From contig CAMWZE010000059.1 of NCBI GenBank assembly GCA_947178685.1, positions 1 to 7,965 of the forward strand: DNA of 7,965 nucleotides, in the 5' to 3' direction. Source of the DNA: an uncultured Porphyromonadaceae bacterium. Its GTDB lineage: Bacteria > Bacteroidota > Bacteroidia > Bacteroidales > Muribaculaceae. Position numbers and translations under genes: made by a program. The number at the start of each line of letters is the position of its first letter. Within the stretch, counting starts at the first letter, position 1. Positions 1-7,027 of this stretch are shown piece after piece. The notes beneath the pieces are model-generated. The model made no database searches. It worked only from the letters and a program-made list of their open reading frames with translations, and was not told the origin of the DNA.

Positions 1-1
1 T

Positions 2-184
2 GCTGAGGCCTCCGCTGCCGACGACGGTTGCTGGAAGTTCAAGAGCGGTGAGGATTACTGCCACTTCACATATGATCTCTCCGAGTTTGACGGACAGGAT
101 GTGATGATCTGTATCTCCGTTCACAACGGCGAGCAGAATGGCGATGAGAACAAGCTCACACTTAATGCTATCGATATAGAATAA
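2..184 (+). CDS. C-terminal fragment of an unidentified protein, probably a beta-sandwich domain
   Basis: This is the last 60 codons of a gene whose start lies before the window; the reading frame is open from base 2 to the taa at 182-184. The fragment contains DGCWKFKSGEDYCHF, then YDLSEFDGQDVMICISVHNG, and ends LTLNAIDIE. The pattern 'aromatic-x-x-DLS-x-(F/Y)-x-G-x-D/K-V' followed by alternating hydrophobic residues and a final short strand is typical of jelly-roll or galactose-binding-like beta-sandwich domains at the C-termini of secreted Bacteroidota proteins. I cannot name the family or tell whether the whole protein is an enzyme or a binding protein. Three cysteines in 60 residues suit an extracytoplasmic protein. 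Codon use matches the downstream genes, and the GH76 start is only 58 nt away on the same strand, so it probably belongs to the same locus. The frame is certain; the fold is inference. Confidence 0.8.
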   Translation, partial: AEASAADDGCWKFKSGEDYCHFTYDLSEFDGQDVMICISVHNGEQNGDENKLTLNAIDIE

Positions 185-189
185 TTCAA

Positions 190-226
190 TAATCAGGGTC
201 CGGTCCGCAGTGACCGGGCCCGATTA
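190..226 (+). terminator. GC-rich intercistronic hairpin without a T-tract
   Basis: The arm gggtccggtc (196-205) pairs with gaccgggccc (212-221) over 10 bp with one G-U wobble, around the 6-nt loop cgcagt. After a bulged A at 195 the stem continues with taatc (190-194) against gatta (222-226). It starts 6 nt after the upstream stop codon and ends 16 nt before the GH76 ATG. The strand reads aaaac after the stem, so the T-tract of a canonical intrinsic terminator is missing. It could be a leaky terminator, an mRNA 3'-end stabiliser or processing site that separates expression of the upstream gene from GH76-susCD, or a structure limiting GH76 translation. The pairing is seen directly; the role is inference. 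Confidence 0.55.
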
Positions 227-242
227 AAACCGACTGAATAGC

Positions 243-1700
243 ATGAAACTTCTTAATATATTCCTGACAACATCGATGCTTCTCTCATTCTCGGCTTGCA
301 GCTCTGACAATTCCGAGAACGAACCGGACAAACCTAATCAGGAGAATCCAAATAAGCCTGCTGATACAAAATCGGTGGCGGAGAGAAACACTGAAAGATC
401 GATAGCCATAATCAACGCCGCCATGGAGAACTACTTCGAGGGGCAGGAGATGAAGATGGCAAGGAAATATAATCCTTACACAGGCTCTCGCTCAAGCGAG
501 GTTGGCAGTGTCTGGATGTACACCAGTGCCATTGAGGCCGTCAACGCCACCATGAAGGCGATGAAGGAGCTCAAGGATTCCGGCAAACCGGCTCTCTATG
601 ATGCCAACTGGAACACCTACAAGACTCTGCTCGGCAATCTCGTTGAGAATCTTGAATATTATGCAGGCACCTTCTCGCTGACGTCTTACACCGGCACCAA
701 CAGCTGGACAGTATACGCCGTGAACCGCGCATCATCAAAGGGTACGGCCGATGTCACCGGAGTGCTCAATGTGTATGACGACCAGGAATGGCTCGTGAGA
801 GAATTGGTTGAGGCTTATCTTATCACGGATAATGCCGATTATCTTAAGAAGGCGGAATATCTTGCCTCTTATGTGCTCGACGGTTGGGACTGCACTCTCG
901 ATGCCAACGGCAATGAGAACGGTGGAATCACCTGGGGTCCCGGCTATGGCACCAAACACTCCTGCAGCAACGGCCCGATGATCAGCCCTCTCGTATGGCT
1001 CAGCGATATCTATAAAGGAAAGGGTGATCAGATCACCTATAAGATTATCCAGCCAGACAAGAAGAGGGTAGAGGTGACCGAGAATAAATCAGACTACTAT
1101 CTGAAGATGGCCGGAAAGATCTACGACTGGCAGAAGAGCACACTCTACAACGCTTCGGAAGGTGTGTATTATGATATGCTCGGTGCCGACAACACCATAC
1201 ATTACGAGGAGATCGATGGCGTAAGATACAGAATAAATAATCCTGTCACCGGAGCCACCGGCAACTATTTCAGCTACAACACCGGCACAATGCTCTCCGG
1301 AGCCGCCGCTCTCGCTGAAGCTACCGGCAACGCCGACTATGCAGCCGATGTAAAGAGCCTCACGACCACAAGCTTCAATCATTTTGCAAAGTTGGGCTCA
1401 ATTCTTTCAGGTTATTATTCATTCGATCTCACCGGCTTCTCTCCCTGGTTTAACGGAGTGCTTATGCGCGCTTATGCCGAGGCTTACGGTCAGAATGTAG
1501 CGGCGGCCGAATGTCTGAAAGCTTTCCAGACCAATCTCGACTATGGCTACGCAAACTTCCTTGAGAAAGATATGCTTCCCGTGAATCTTCTTTCCGGATG
1601 GAACCGCGACCGTAGCAAGAACGACACCGAGGCTATGTTCACATTCGTAAATGCAGCCGAGTATGCAGTGCTTGCTTCCCATGAACTCAAGAAGAACTAA
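243..1700 (+). CDS. GH76 family surface lipoprotein, putative endo-alpha-1,6-mannanase
   Basis: This 485-residue protein is predicted to hydrolyse alpha-1,6-mannosidic bonds in a mannan backbone. Residues 1-19 are a lipoprotein signal peptide with lipobox SFSAC, lipidated at C19. Acidic and Asn/Pro-rich residues to about 41 (SSDNSENEPDK and onward) form a linker consistent with export to the outer surface. The rest fits the GH76 (alpha/alpha)6 barrel. The key sign is the adjacent aspartate pair in YDDQEW (D179, D180), matching the catalytic DD of characterised GH76 enzymes. Other family-like segments are NGGITWGPG (226-234), CSNGPMISPLVWLSDIY (241-257), YNTGTMLSGAAALAEATGN (345-363) and FNGVLMRAYAEAY (403-415). 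Apparent insertions lie near 258-285 and 315-342. The gene stops 20 nt before susC, so co-transcription is likely. Its place upstream of susC is less usual than after susD. The start is supported by the signal peptide, although there is no clear Shine-Dalgarno. The family call is strong; the exact substrate is not shown. Confidence 0.92.
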   Translation: MKLLNIFLTTSMLLSFSACSSDNSENEPDKPNQENPNKPADTKSVAERNTERSIAIINAAMENYFEGQEMKMARKYNPYTGSRSSEVGSVWMYTSAIEAVNATMKAMKELKDSGKPALYDANWNTYKTLLGNLVENLEYYAGTFSLTSYTGTNSWTVYAVNRASSKGTADVTGVLNVYDDQEWLVRELVEAYLITDNADYLKKAEYLASYVLDGWDCTLDANGNENGGITWGPGYGTKHSCSNGPMISPLVWLSDIYKGKGDQITYKIIQPDKKRVEVTENKSDYYLKMAGKIYDWQKSTLYNASEGVYYDMLGADNTIHYEEIDGVRYRINNPVTGATGNYFSYNTGTMLSGAAALAEATGNADYAADVKSLTTTSFNHFAKLGSILSGYYSFDLTGFSPWFNGVLMRAYAEAYGQNVAAAECLKAFQTNLDYGYANFLEKDMLPVNLLSGWNRDRSKNDTEAMFTFVNAAEYAVLASHELKKN

Positions 1701-1702
1701 CT

Positions 1703-1711
1703 AATCAACAT
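1703..1711 (+). promoter_or_regulatory. Shared 9-mer AATCAACAT in the GH76-susC spacer (copy 1)
   Basis: The 20-nt spacer between the GH76 stop and the susC ATG contains AATCAACAT beginning 18 nt before the start codon. The same 9-mer occurs in the susC-susD spacer, beginning 19 nt before the susD ATG. There is no purine-rich Shine-Dalgarno in this spacer. The repeat may be an A-rich translation-initiation element or a processing signal, or a relic of duplicated spacers. The match is seen; the function is inference. Confidence 0.35.
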
Positions 1712-1720
1712 CCTTATACT

Positions 1721-4700
1721 ATGCTTTCAAATTTAACCAAAAGAAACCTTCTGCCGGCTTTGTTGGCAATGGTGCTTACGGCCCTCTCGGCCATAGGAGC
1801 TTCCGCCCAGCAGACGCTGACAGTAAGAGGTACAGTGACAGATACCGACAACGAGCCCCTTATCGGAGCGACGGTTATGGTGAAGAACACCACAGTAGGT
1901 GTGGCCACCGACATTGACGGCAGATATGTGCTCAATGCCCCTTCCGACGCAGTGCTCGTAGTGAGCTACATTGGCTATAATCCTCAGGAGGAGGCCGTGA
2001 AAGGGCGCACAGAGATCAACTTCGTGCTCAGCACAAGCAGCGAGGCGCTCGACGAAGTGGTGGTAGTGGGTTATGGTGTGCAGCGCAGAGGTTCGATCAC
2101 CGGTGCGGTGTCGGAACTTAAGGGCGATGCCATGCTCAAGACCAACAACGAGAACCCTCAGAACATGCTCACCGGTAAGATCCCGGGCGTGCGTGTATGG
2201 CAGAAGAGTGCCGAGCCTGGCACCTATAACAACAACTTCGATATCCGTGGTATGGGTTCACCCCTCGTGGTGATCGACGGTGTGCCCCGCACAGTGGAGG
2301 ATTTCCAGCGCCTCAATGCCAACGACATTCAGGATGTGTCGGTGCTTAAGGATGCCGCGGCTGCCATCTATGGTGTGAGAGCTGCAAACGGCGTAGTGCT
2401 CGTGACCACAAAGCAAGGTGCGGTTGGCAAAGCTAAAGTGAGCTACAACGGCTCCTTCACCATCCAGAAGCCCAAATCAATGCCGAAGCTCGCCAGCGCA
2501 ATCGACGCCATGACCATCTGGAATGAGAAATCCCGTAACAACATCAACGGCGGCCAGATCTCTTACGGTCAGGAGGATTTTGACGCTTTCCTTAACGGCA
2601 CACGCACCCAGACAGATTGGAACGGTGAGGTTATCGCCTCATGGTCGCCTCAGACTCAGCACGACGTGAGCGTGAGCGGCGGCAACGAGAAGACCAAATA
2701 TTTCGCCAGCCTCGGCTACCTCTATCAGGAGGGTATGTTTAAGTCGGGCGACCTCAACTACGACAAGATGAACCTCCGCAGCAATCTCTCTACAGAGATC
2801 TGGAAGGGTATCAAGCTCGACCTCAATATCTCGGCTATGGCCGACAACCGCAACACACCTTACTACAGCTCTGTGGATATCATCCGTAACTACTGGAGCC
2901 AGGGTGTGCTTCATCCCGCCTATGCCGATCCCGAGCGCACAATGCTCAACTATGCAGGTCTTGACCTGGAGAAGAACACAGTGGCCATGATGACCAGCGA
3001 CTACTCCGGCTATCGTAAATTTCGCCGCAAGATGTTCCAGTCAAGTGGTGCCATCAACGTCGATTTCGGTGCCTACACATCGGTTCTCCAGGGTCTCTCT
3101 GCCAAAGCTCTCATCAGCTACGACTACACTCTCGACAACAACGAGATCTATAAGAAGGAGTTTACCCAGTATGCCTACAACGAGGCAGACGGCAGCTACA
3201 CCTCAAAGATATTCTCTGAGACATCACCCTCCAACATGCGTCGTGAGTTCTACGACAAGAGCCAGTTCATGACCCAGATCACTCTTAACTATCTCCGCAC
3301 ATTCGCTGATGTTCATAATGTAGGCGTGGTGGTAGGTTATGAATCGACAGAGCGCCACGGCGACAACTTCTACGCATACCGTGACCTCGCCTTCTCCGTT
3401 CCTTACCTTCTCGCAGGCGTTGAGGATGGCCAGGTGGGTTCTATGAACACCGGTCTCGGCGATCTTTATGACTTCGGCAACCGCGCGTTCATCGGCCGTG
3501 TGAACTACGACTACGACAACCGCTACCTTATCGAGGCACAGTTCCGTTATGACGGATCTTCAAAATTCGCCAAAGGTCACCGCTGGGGCTTCTTCCCCTC
3601 CGTATCTGCCGGCTGGCGTATCGCTCAGGAGAAATGGTGGCAGGAGAGCGTTGACCCGGAAGGCTTCGTAAGTCAGCTTAAGCTTAGAGCAAGCTACGGT
3701 GTGCTCGGTGATGACGGCTCAATCAACTACGAGTGGCTTCAGGGCTTCAACTACCGTGGCGGTACAACTTCCGACAATGGTAACTACAACGGCTATTCAC
3801 CCGGTTATATATTCGATGGCGAGTATATCTACGGTGCTGAACTCTCCCGTATTCCCAATGTGCTCCTCAGCTGGTATAAGTCGAAGACTTTCAACATTGG
3901 TGTTGACTTCGAGAGCCGTAACGGTTGGATCGGTGCAACTGTAGACTACTTCGTGCGCAACCGTTCAGGTCTTTTCCAGAGCCGTGCCGGCGATCTTCCC
4001 ACAGTAGTCGGTGCCACCGCACCACTTGAGAACTGTAACTCCGACCGTCACTACGGTCTTGAGATCTCACTCTCCCACAGATATGCAATCGGCGACTGGA
4101 GCTGGAGCGCACGTGGCATCTTCTCCATCACCCGTAACAAATACCTCACCGCAGTTCAGAACGACAACTACACCAACTCTTACGACAAATGGCGTCACGA
4201 TAACCTCAACAACCGTTTCCAGGGTGTGCAGTTCGGCTACGAAGGTGCAGGCCGCTACCAGAACTGGTATGAGATCTGGAATAACCCTCAGTACACTGAG
4301 CGCGATCTTCTCCCCGGCGACTACAAATATGTAGACTGGAACGGCGACGGTGAGATCAACGGTGAGGATGAGCATCCTTATGCCTATGACCAGACTCCCT
4401 GGATGAACTATTCACTCGACGTGAACGTAAACTGGAAATGGTTTGACTTCAATATGCTCTGGCAGGGTTCCGCATTGGGTTCTATGTCATATCAGGAGCC
4501 TCTCTTCGCAGTCTGGGGTCAGAACGGCGGCGGTGTGCTTGAGCAGTTTACCGACCGTTGGCACACTGTAGATCCCAACGCCGATATCTACGATCCTGCA
4601 ACTGAATGGGTGAGCGGTTACTATGCATTCGGCAACCGTACTCCGAGGGAGAATTCTACATTCAACCGCGTGTCGACCGACTATCTCCGCCTCAAGAGCA

Positions 4701-4888
4701 TCGAGCTCGGCTACACCATCCCCGAGAAACTGCTCCGCGGCAATAAGATCAGAGTTTATTTCAACTGCTACAACCCCTTGACCTTCACTAAGGTGAAATT
4801 TGTCGATCCGGAACATCCCGATACAGACAACGGACGTCTCTACCCGCTTAACCGCACATTCACCTTTGGTCTTAACCTCTCTCTCTAA
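1721..4888 (+). CDS. susC: SusC/RagA family TonB-dependent outer-membrane glycan transporter
   Basis: This 1055-residue protein is predicted to be the outer-membrane channel that imports oligosaccharides using TonB/ExbBD energy in complex with the SusD encoded next. A cleavable signal peptide has its hydrophobic core at about 10-26 and a likely cut after ASA (27-29). Residues about 32-105 form a carboxypeptidase-regulatory-like beta domain (VRGTVTDTDNEPLIGATV and DIDGRYVL). The TonB box region DEVVVVGYG (111-119) follows. The plug has the SusC hallmarks PLVVIDGVP (181-189) and SVLKDAAAAIYGVRAANGVV (207-226). The remainder is the beta-barrel, with an EF-hand-like loop DWNGDGEINGED (872-883) often seen in SusC proteins. 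The C-terminus RTFTFGLNLSL fits the last barrel strand, although it ends in Leu rather than the common Phe. There is no STN domain at the N-terminus. Length is normal and the gene is intact. Gene symbol is by family; the alpha-mannan ligand is inferred from the GH76 neighbour. Confidence 0.97.
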   Translation: MLSNLTKRNLLPALLAMVLTALSAIGASAQQTLTVRGTVTDTDNEPLIGATVMVKNTTVGVATDIDGRYVLNAPSDAVLVVSYIGYNPQEEAVKGRTEINFVLSTSSEALDEVVVVGYGVQRRGSITGAVSELKGDAMLKTNNENPQNMLTGKIPGVRVWQKSAEPGTYNNNFDIRGMGSPLVVIDGVPRTVEDFQRLNANDIQDVSVLKDAAAAIYGVRAANGVVLVTTKQGAVGKAKVSYNGSFTIQKPKSMPKLASAIDAMTIWNEKSRNNINGGQISYGQEDFDAFLNGTRTQTDWNGEVIASWSPQTQHDVSVSGGNEKTKYFASLGYLYQEGMFKSGDLNYDKMNLRSNLSTEIWKGIKLDLNISAMADNRNTPYYSSVDIIRNYWSQGVLHPAYADPERTMLNYAGLDLEKNTVAMMTSDYSGYRKFRRKMFQSSGAINVDFGAYTSVLQGLSAKALISYDYTLDNNEIYKKEFTQYAYNEADGSYTSKIFSETSPSNMRREFYDKSQFMTQITLNYLRTFADVHNVGVVVGYESTERHGDNFYAYRDLAFSVPYLLAGVEDGQVGSMNTGLGDLYDFGNRAFIGRVNYDYDNRYLIEAQFRYDGSSKFAKGHRWGFFPSVSAGWRIAQEKWWQESVDPEGFVSQLKLRASYGVLGDDGSINYEWLQGFNYRGGTTSDNGNYNGYSPGYIFDGEYIYGAELSRIPNVLLSWYKSKTFNIGVDFESRNGWIGATVDYFVRNRSGLFQSRAGDLPTVVGATAPLENCNSDRHYGLEISLSHRYAIGDWSWSARGIFSITRNKYLTAVQNDNYTNSYDKWRHDNLNNRFQGVQFGYEGAGRYQNWYEIWNNPQYTERDLLPGDYKYVDWNGDGEINGEDEHPYAYDQTPWMNYSLDVNVNWKWFDFNMLWQGSALGSMSYQEPLFAVWGQNGGGVLEQFTDRWHTVDPNADIYDPATEWVSGYYAFGNRTPRENSTFNRVSTDYLRLKSIELGYTIPEKLLRGNKIRVYFNCYNPLTFTKVKFVDPEHPDTDNGRLYPLNRTFTFGLNLSL

Positions 4889-4889
4889 C

Positions 4890-4898
4890 AATCAACAT
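4890..4898 (+). promoter_or_regulatory. Shared 9-mer AATCAACAT in the susC-susD spacer (copy 2)
   Basis: This is the second copy of the 9-mer found before susC. It begins 2 nt after the susC stop codon and 19 nt before the susD ATG, in a spacer that is also exactly 20 nt long. After the motif the spacer reads tagaaacgac, with no good Shine-Dalgarno. Spacing and position are nearly identical to copy 1. Any role in translation initiation or RNA processing is inference. Confidence 0.35.
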
Positions 4899-4908
4899 TA
4901 GAAACGAC

Positions 4909-6972
4909 ATGAAAAAGATAATATTCTCATCAATCATTGGTCTCGGACTCCTCACTTCATGTGCCGAGCTTGATATCTCGCCGAAAGGCATGATGACAGA
5001 AGATGCCCTGCTGAGCAACGATGCCGGCATGGAGATATATCTCGCGGAGATCTACAGCCACCTCCCTTTTGAGGATTTCAAATATCTTCCCCAGCGTGGT
5101 CATAACCGCAATGGCTGGCTCGTATCAAAAGGTGTGGAGGGCACAGGCGAGGCTGTAGGACGTGACGGCATCGTCACCGCCTTCACCGGAGAGGAGAAGG
5201 GAGACGACTACTGGCGTGAGAGCTTCGAAAACCTCCGTAAGATCAATATGCTGATTGAGGATTTGCCCAACTATCAAGGCAATTATTCATCAGTGGCCTA
5301 CAATGACTATATCGGTCATGCTTACTTCCTCAGAGCCTTCACCTTCACTCAGATGGCCATGCGCTATGGCGGCATACCTCTCGTGACCCGTGTGATCAAC
5401 TATCCCGGCGATGATGTGCTTGAGGTGCCCCGTTCAAGCGAGGAGGAGACCTGGGATCAGATTCTCGCTGACTACGACAAGGCAATCGAGCTTATGAGCC
5501 CCCAGAGCGCGAAGCGCGGCTATGCCAACCGCAGTGTGGCTCTCGCCTATAAATCGAGCGCTATGCTCTACGCCGGCTCCGTTGCCAAGTATAACCAGAC
5601 TGTCGACGGCCACCTCACCGGCCTCGGTGCCAAGACCGGAGTGCGTGTGATTGGCTTCGATCCACAGAGCTGGGAGGCTGCCTCCAAGAAATATTTCGCA
5701 GAGGCTTATAAGGCTGCTTCCGAGATTATCAAAGATGGGAAGTATTCTCTCCATAAATCAAAATGGAGCGCCGACGACCGCAACGCGCAGTTTGAGAACC
5801 TCGTAGACATGCTTGCAGATGCCAACAGCTCCGAGCATCTCTGGGTAAGAGAGTATCTCTATCCCACCACCACCCATGCCTATGATGCCTACAACTCTCC
5901 CTACATGATGAACTTCACTTATCCGGCTCACTCACCTCTGAGCTGCGGCTCCTGTCCGACCGCCGACTTCGTGGAGCTCTTCGACGGCTTCCCCCGCTAT
6001 TCCGACGGCACTCTTAAAGTGACCACAGGCGATAATATCATGGAGGGTGAATACGTTATGTATGATAAACCGCTTGACTTCTTCGCCAACGCCGAGCCTC
6101 GTCTCAGAGCTCAGGTTATCTTCCCGGGCGATAAGTTTGCCGATGGCACAGTCGATATGTGGGCCGGCTCTTATACAGGCTCGCTTCCCGTGACCCATCT
6201 TATGAACGATTACTCCTACGGCGTTGCTTCGCAGAGCTTCACCGACTCAAAATATGGCGATCAGCTTGTGCTCAGCAACTCTCCCACAGAGCTTAAATAT
6301 GTGGAGGGCCCGAACGGCCAGCAGGTGCCTGCCACCGGTCCTTGCGGTCCTTACAGAGGCTGGGGTGAGAGTGGTGTCACCGGTCTTGTGACCCGTAAAT
6401 GGCTTGATCCCAATTTCCGCGGCGGCCGTGAGGGTGTGTGTGACCAGCCTTACATCCTGATGCGCTACGCAGAGGTGCTTCTTGACGCAGCCGAGGCGGC
6501 AGTGGAGCTTTCAATAGCAGGTGTCGCTTCCCCCGACGGCACAGATATGCTCGGTGTGGCAACCCAGGCCATCCGCGACATTCGCGAGCGTGCCGGTGCC
6601 GACCAGCTCACAAGCAACCTTACAGGCAGTGAGGAGAGCCGCAACATCGTGCGCCGTGAGCGTCGTAAGGAACTTGCTTTCGAGCATCAGACCAAGTGGG
6701 ATATCCGTCGCTGGCGTGTGCAACACTATGAGGGTCGTGACGGTTTCTGGGGTGAGGTTCGCGACAAAGACAGCTTCAGCAGCAACAACAACTATCGTTT
6801 CCGCGGTCTTTATCCTTTCTACTGCACCGCCAACGGAAAGTATTTCTTCGATACACACTTCCAGAATATGGCCGACAAGCAGCTTGGCTACAGCCAGGTG
6901 GACTATTATTTCTCAATCCCCGGCGGAGAGGTTGGCAAGAGCTTGGTGATAGACCAGCAGCCTAACAGATAA
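4909..6972 (+). CDS. susD: SusD/RagB family outer-membrane glycan-binding lipoprotein
   Basis: This 687-residue lipoprotein is predicted to cap the SusC barrel at the cell surface and capture glycan for import. The signal peptide MKKIIFSSIIGLGLLTSC is lipidated at C18, and acidic residues E20 and D22 follow. SusD landmarks appear in order: an N-terminal segment WRESFENLRKINMLIEDLP (102-120), the helix FLRAFTFTQMAMRYGGIPLV (140-159), the TPR-type helices through about 280, QPYILMRYAEVLLDAAEA (513-530), AIRDIRERAG (554-563), and the near-terminal VRRERRKELAFEH (581-593) with WDIRRWR (597-603). The protein is on the long side for the family. The extra length appears to lie in the middle (about 330-510), where the ligand-facing loops usually are and where a CGSC motif (346-349) occurs. 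The start is fixed by the signal peptide, 20 nt after the susC stop. A second taa follows the stop directly. The family is certain; the ligand is inferred from context. Confidence 0.97.
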   Translation: MKKIIFSSIIGLGLLTSCAELDISPKGMMTEDALLSNDAGMEIYLAEIYSHLPFEDFKYLPQRGHNRNGWLVSKGVEGTGEAVGRDGIVTAFTGEEKGDDYWRESFENLRKINMLIEDLPNYQGNYSSVAYNDYIGHAYFLRAFTFTQMAMRYGGIPLVTRVINYPGDDVLEVPRSSEEETWDQILADYDKAIELMSPQSAKRGYANRSVALAYKSSAMLYAGSVAKYNQTVDGHLTGLGAKTGVRVIGFDPQSWEAASKKYFAEAYKAASEIIKDGKYSLHKSKWSADDRNAQFENLVDMLADANSSEHLWVREYLYPTTTHAYDAYNSPYMMNFTYPAHSPLSCGSCPTADFVELFDGFPRYSDGTLKVTTGDNIMEGEYVMYDKPLDFFANAEPRLRAQVIFPGDKFADGTVDMWAGSYTGSLPVTHLMNDYSYGVASQSFTDSKYGDQLVLSNSPTELKYVEGPNGQQVPATGPCGPYRGWGESGVTGLVTRKWLDPNFRGGREGVCDQPYILMRYAEVLLDAAEAAVELSIAGVASPDGTDMLGVATQAIRDIRERAGADQLTSNLTGSEESRNIVRRERRKELAFEHQTKWDIRRWRVQHYEGRDGFWGEVRDKDSFSSNNNYRFRGLYPFYCTANGKYFFDTHFQNMADKQLGYSQVDYYFSIPGGEVGKSLVIDQQPNR

Positions 6973-7027
6973 TAATCCTATTTTTAACAATTTATTACCG
7001 GATTCAGAAACTTAACAGAGAATTGAA
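6973..7027 (+). other. AT-rich 55-nt spacer between susD and the DUF3823 gene
   Basis: This is the longest gap inside the operon. It begins with a tandem taa, then contains tatttttaacaatttatta and ends gagaattgaa just before the ATG at 7028. The purines gagaa at 7018-7022 might help ribosome binding but are weak and not well placed. I see no hairpin that would end transcription here, so readthrough from susD is expected. The string tattttta (6979-6986) resembles the Bacteroidota -7 box TAnnTTTG in all but the last base, but I see no TTG-type -33 element at the right distance, so I do not call a promoter. Confidence 0.4.

Noticed and set aside
4011..4334. Threonine-rich 107-codon + strand frame inside susC
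   Set aside because: The runs of Thr come from out-of-frame reading of aac, acc and tac codons in susC. There is no signal peptide or family resemblance.
1721..4888. Phase-variable (invertible) susC, as seen in some Bacteroidota
   Set aside because: No inverted repeats flank the gene, no second partial susC or recombinase is in the window, and the gene is intact.
4487..4891. 134-codon open frame on the - strand inside susC
   Set aside because: It lies wholly antisense to a well-supported susC coding region, has no recognisable domain or start signal, and is one of many such frames produced by the C-ending codon bias of these genes.
6521..6949. 142-codon open frame on the + strand in another frame of susD
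   Set aside because: Its translation is Ser/Thr/Val/Ala-rich low-complexity text expected from reading the biased susD codons out of frame, with no domain signature.
6979..6986. tattttta as a Bacteroidota -7 promoter element before the DUF3823 gene
   Set aside because: It misses the final G of TAnnTTTG and I found no -33 TTG box at the proper distance. AT-rich spacers give such partial matches easily.
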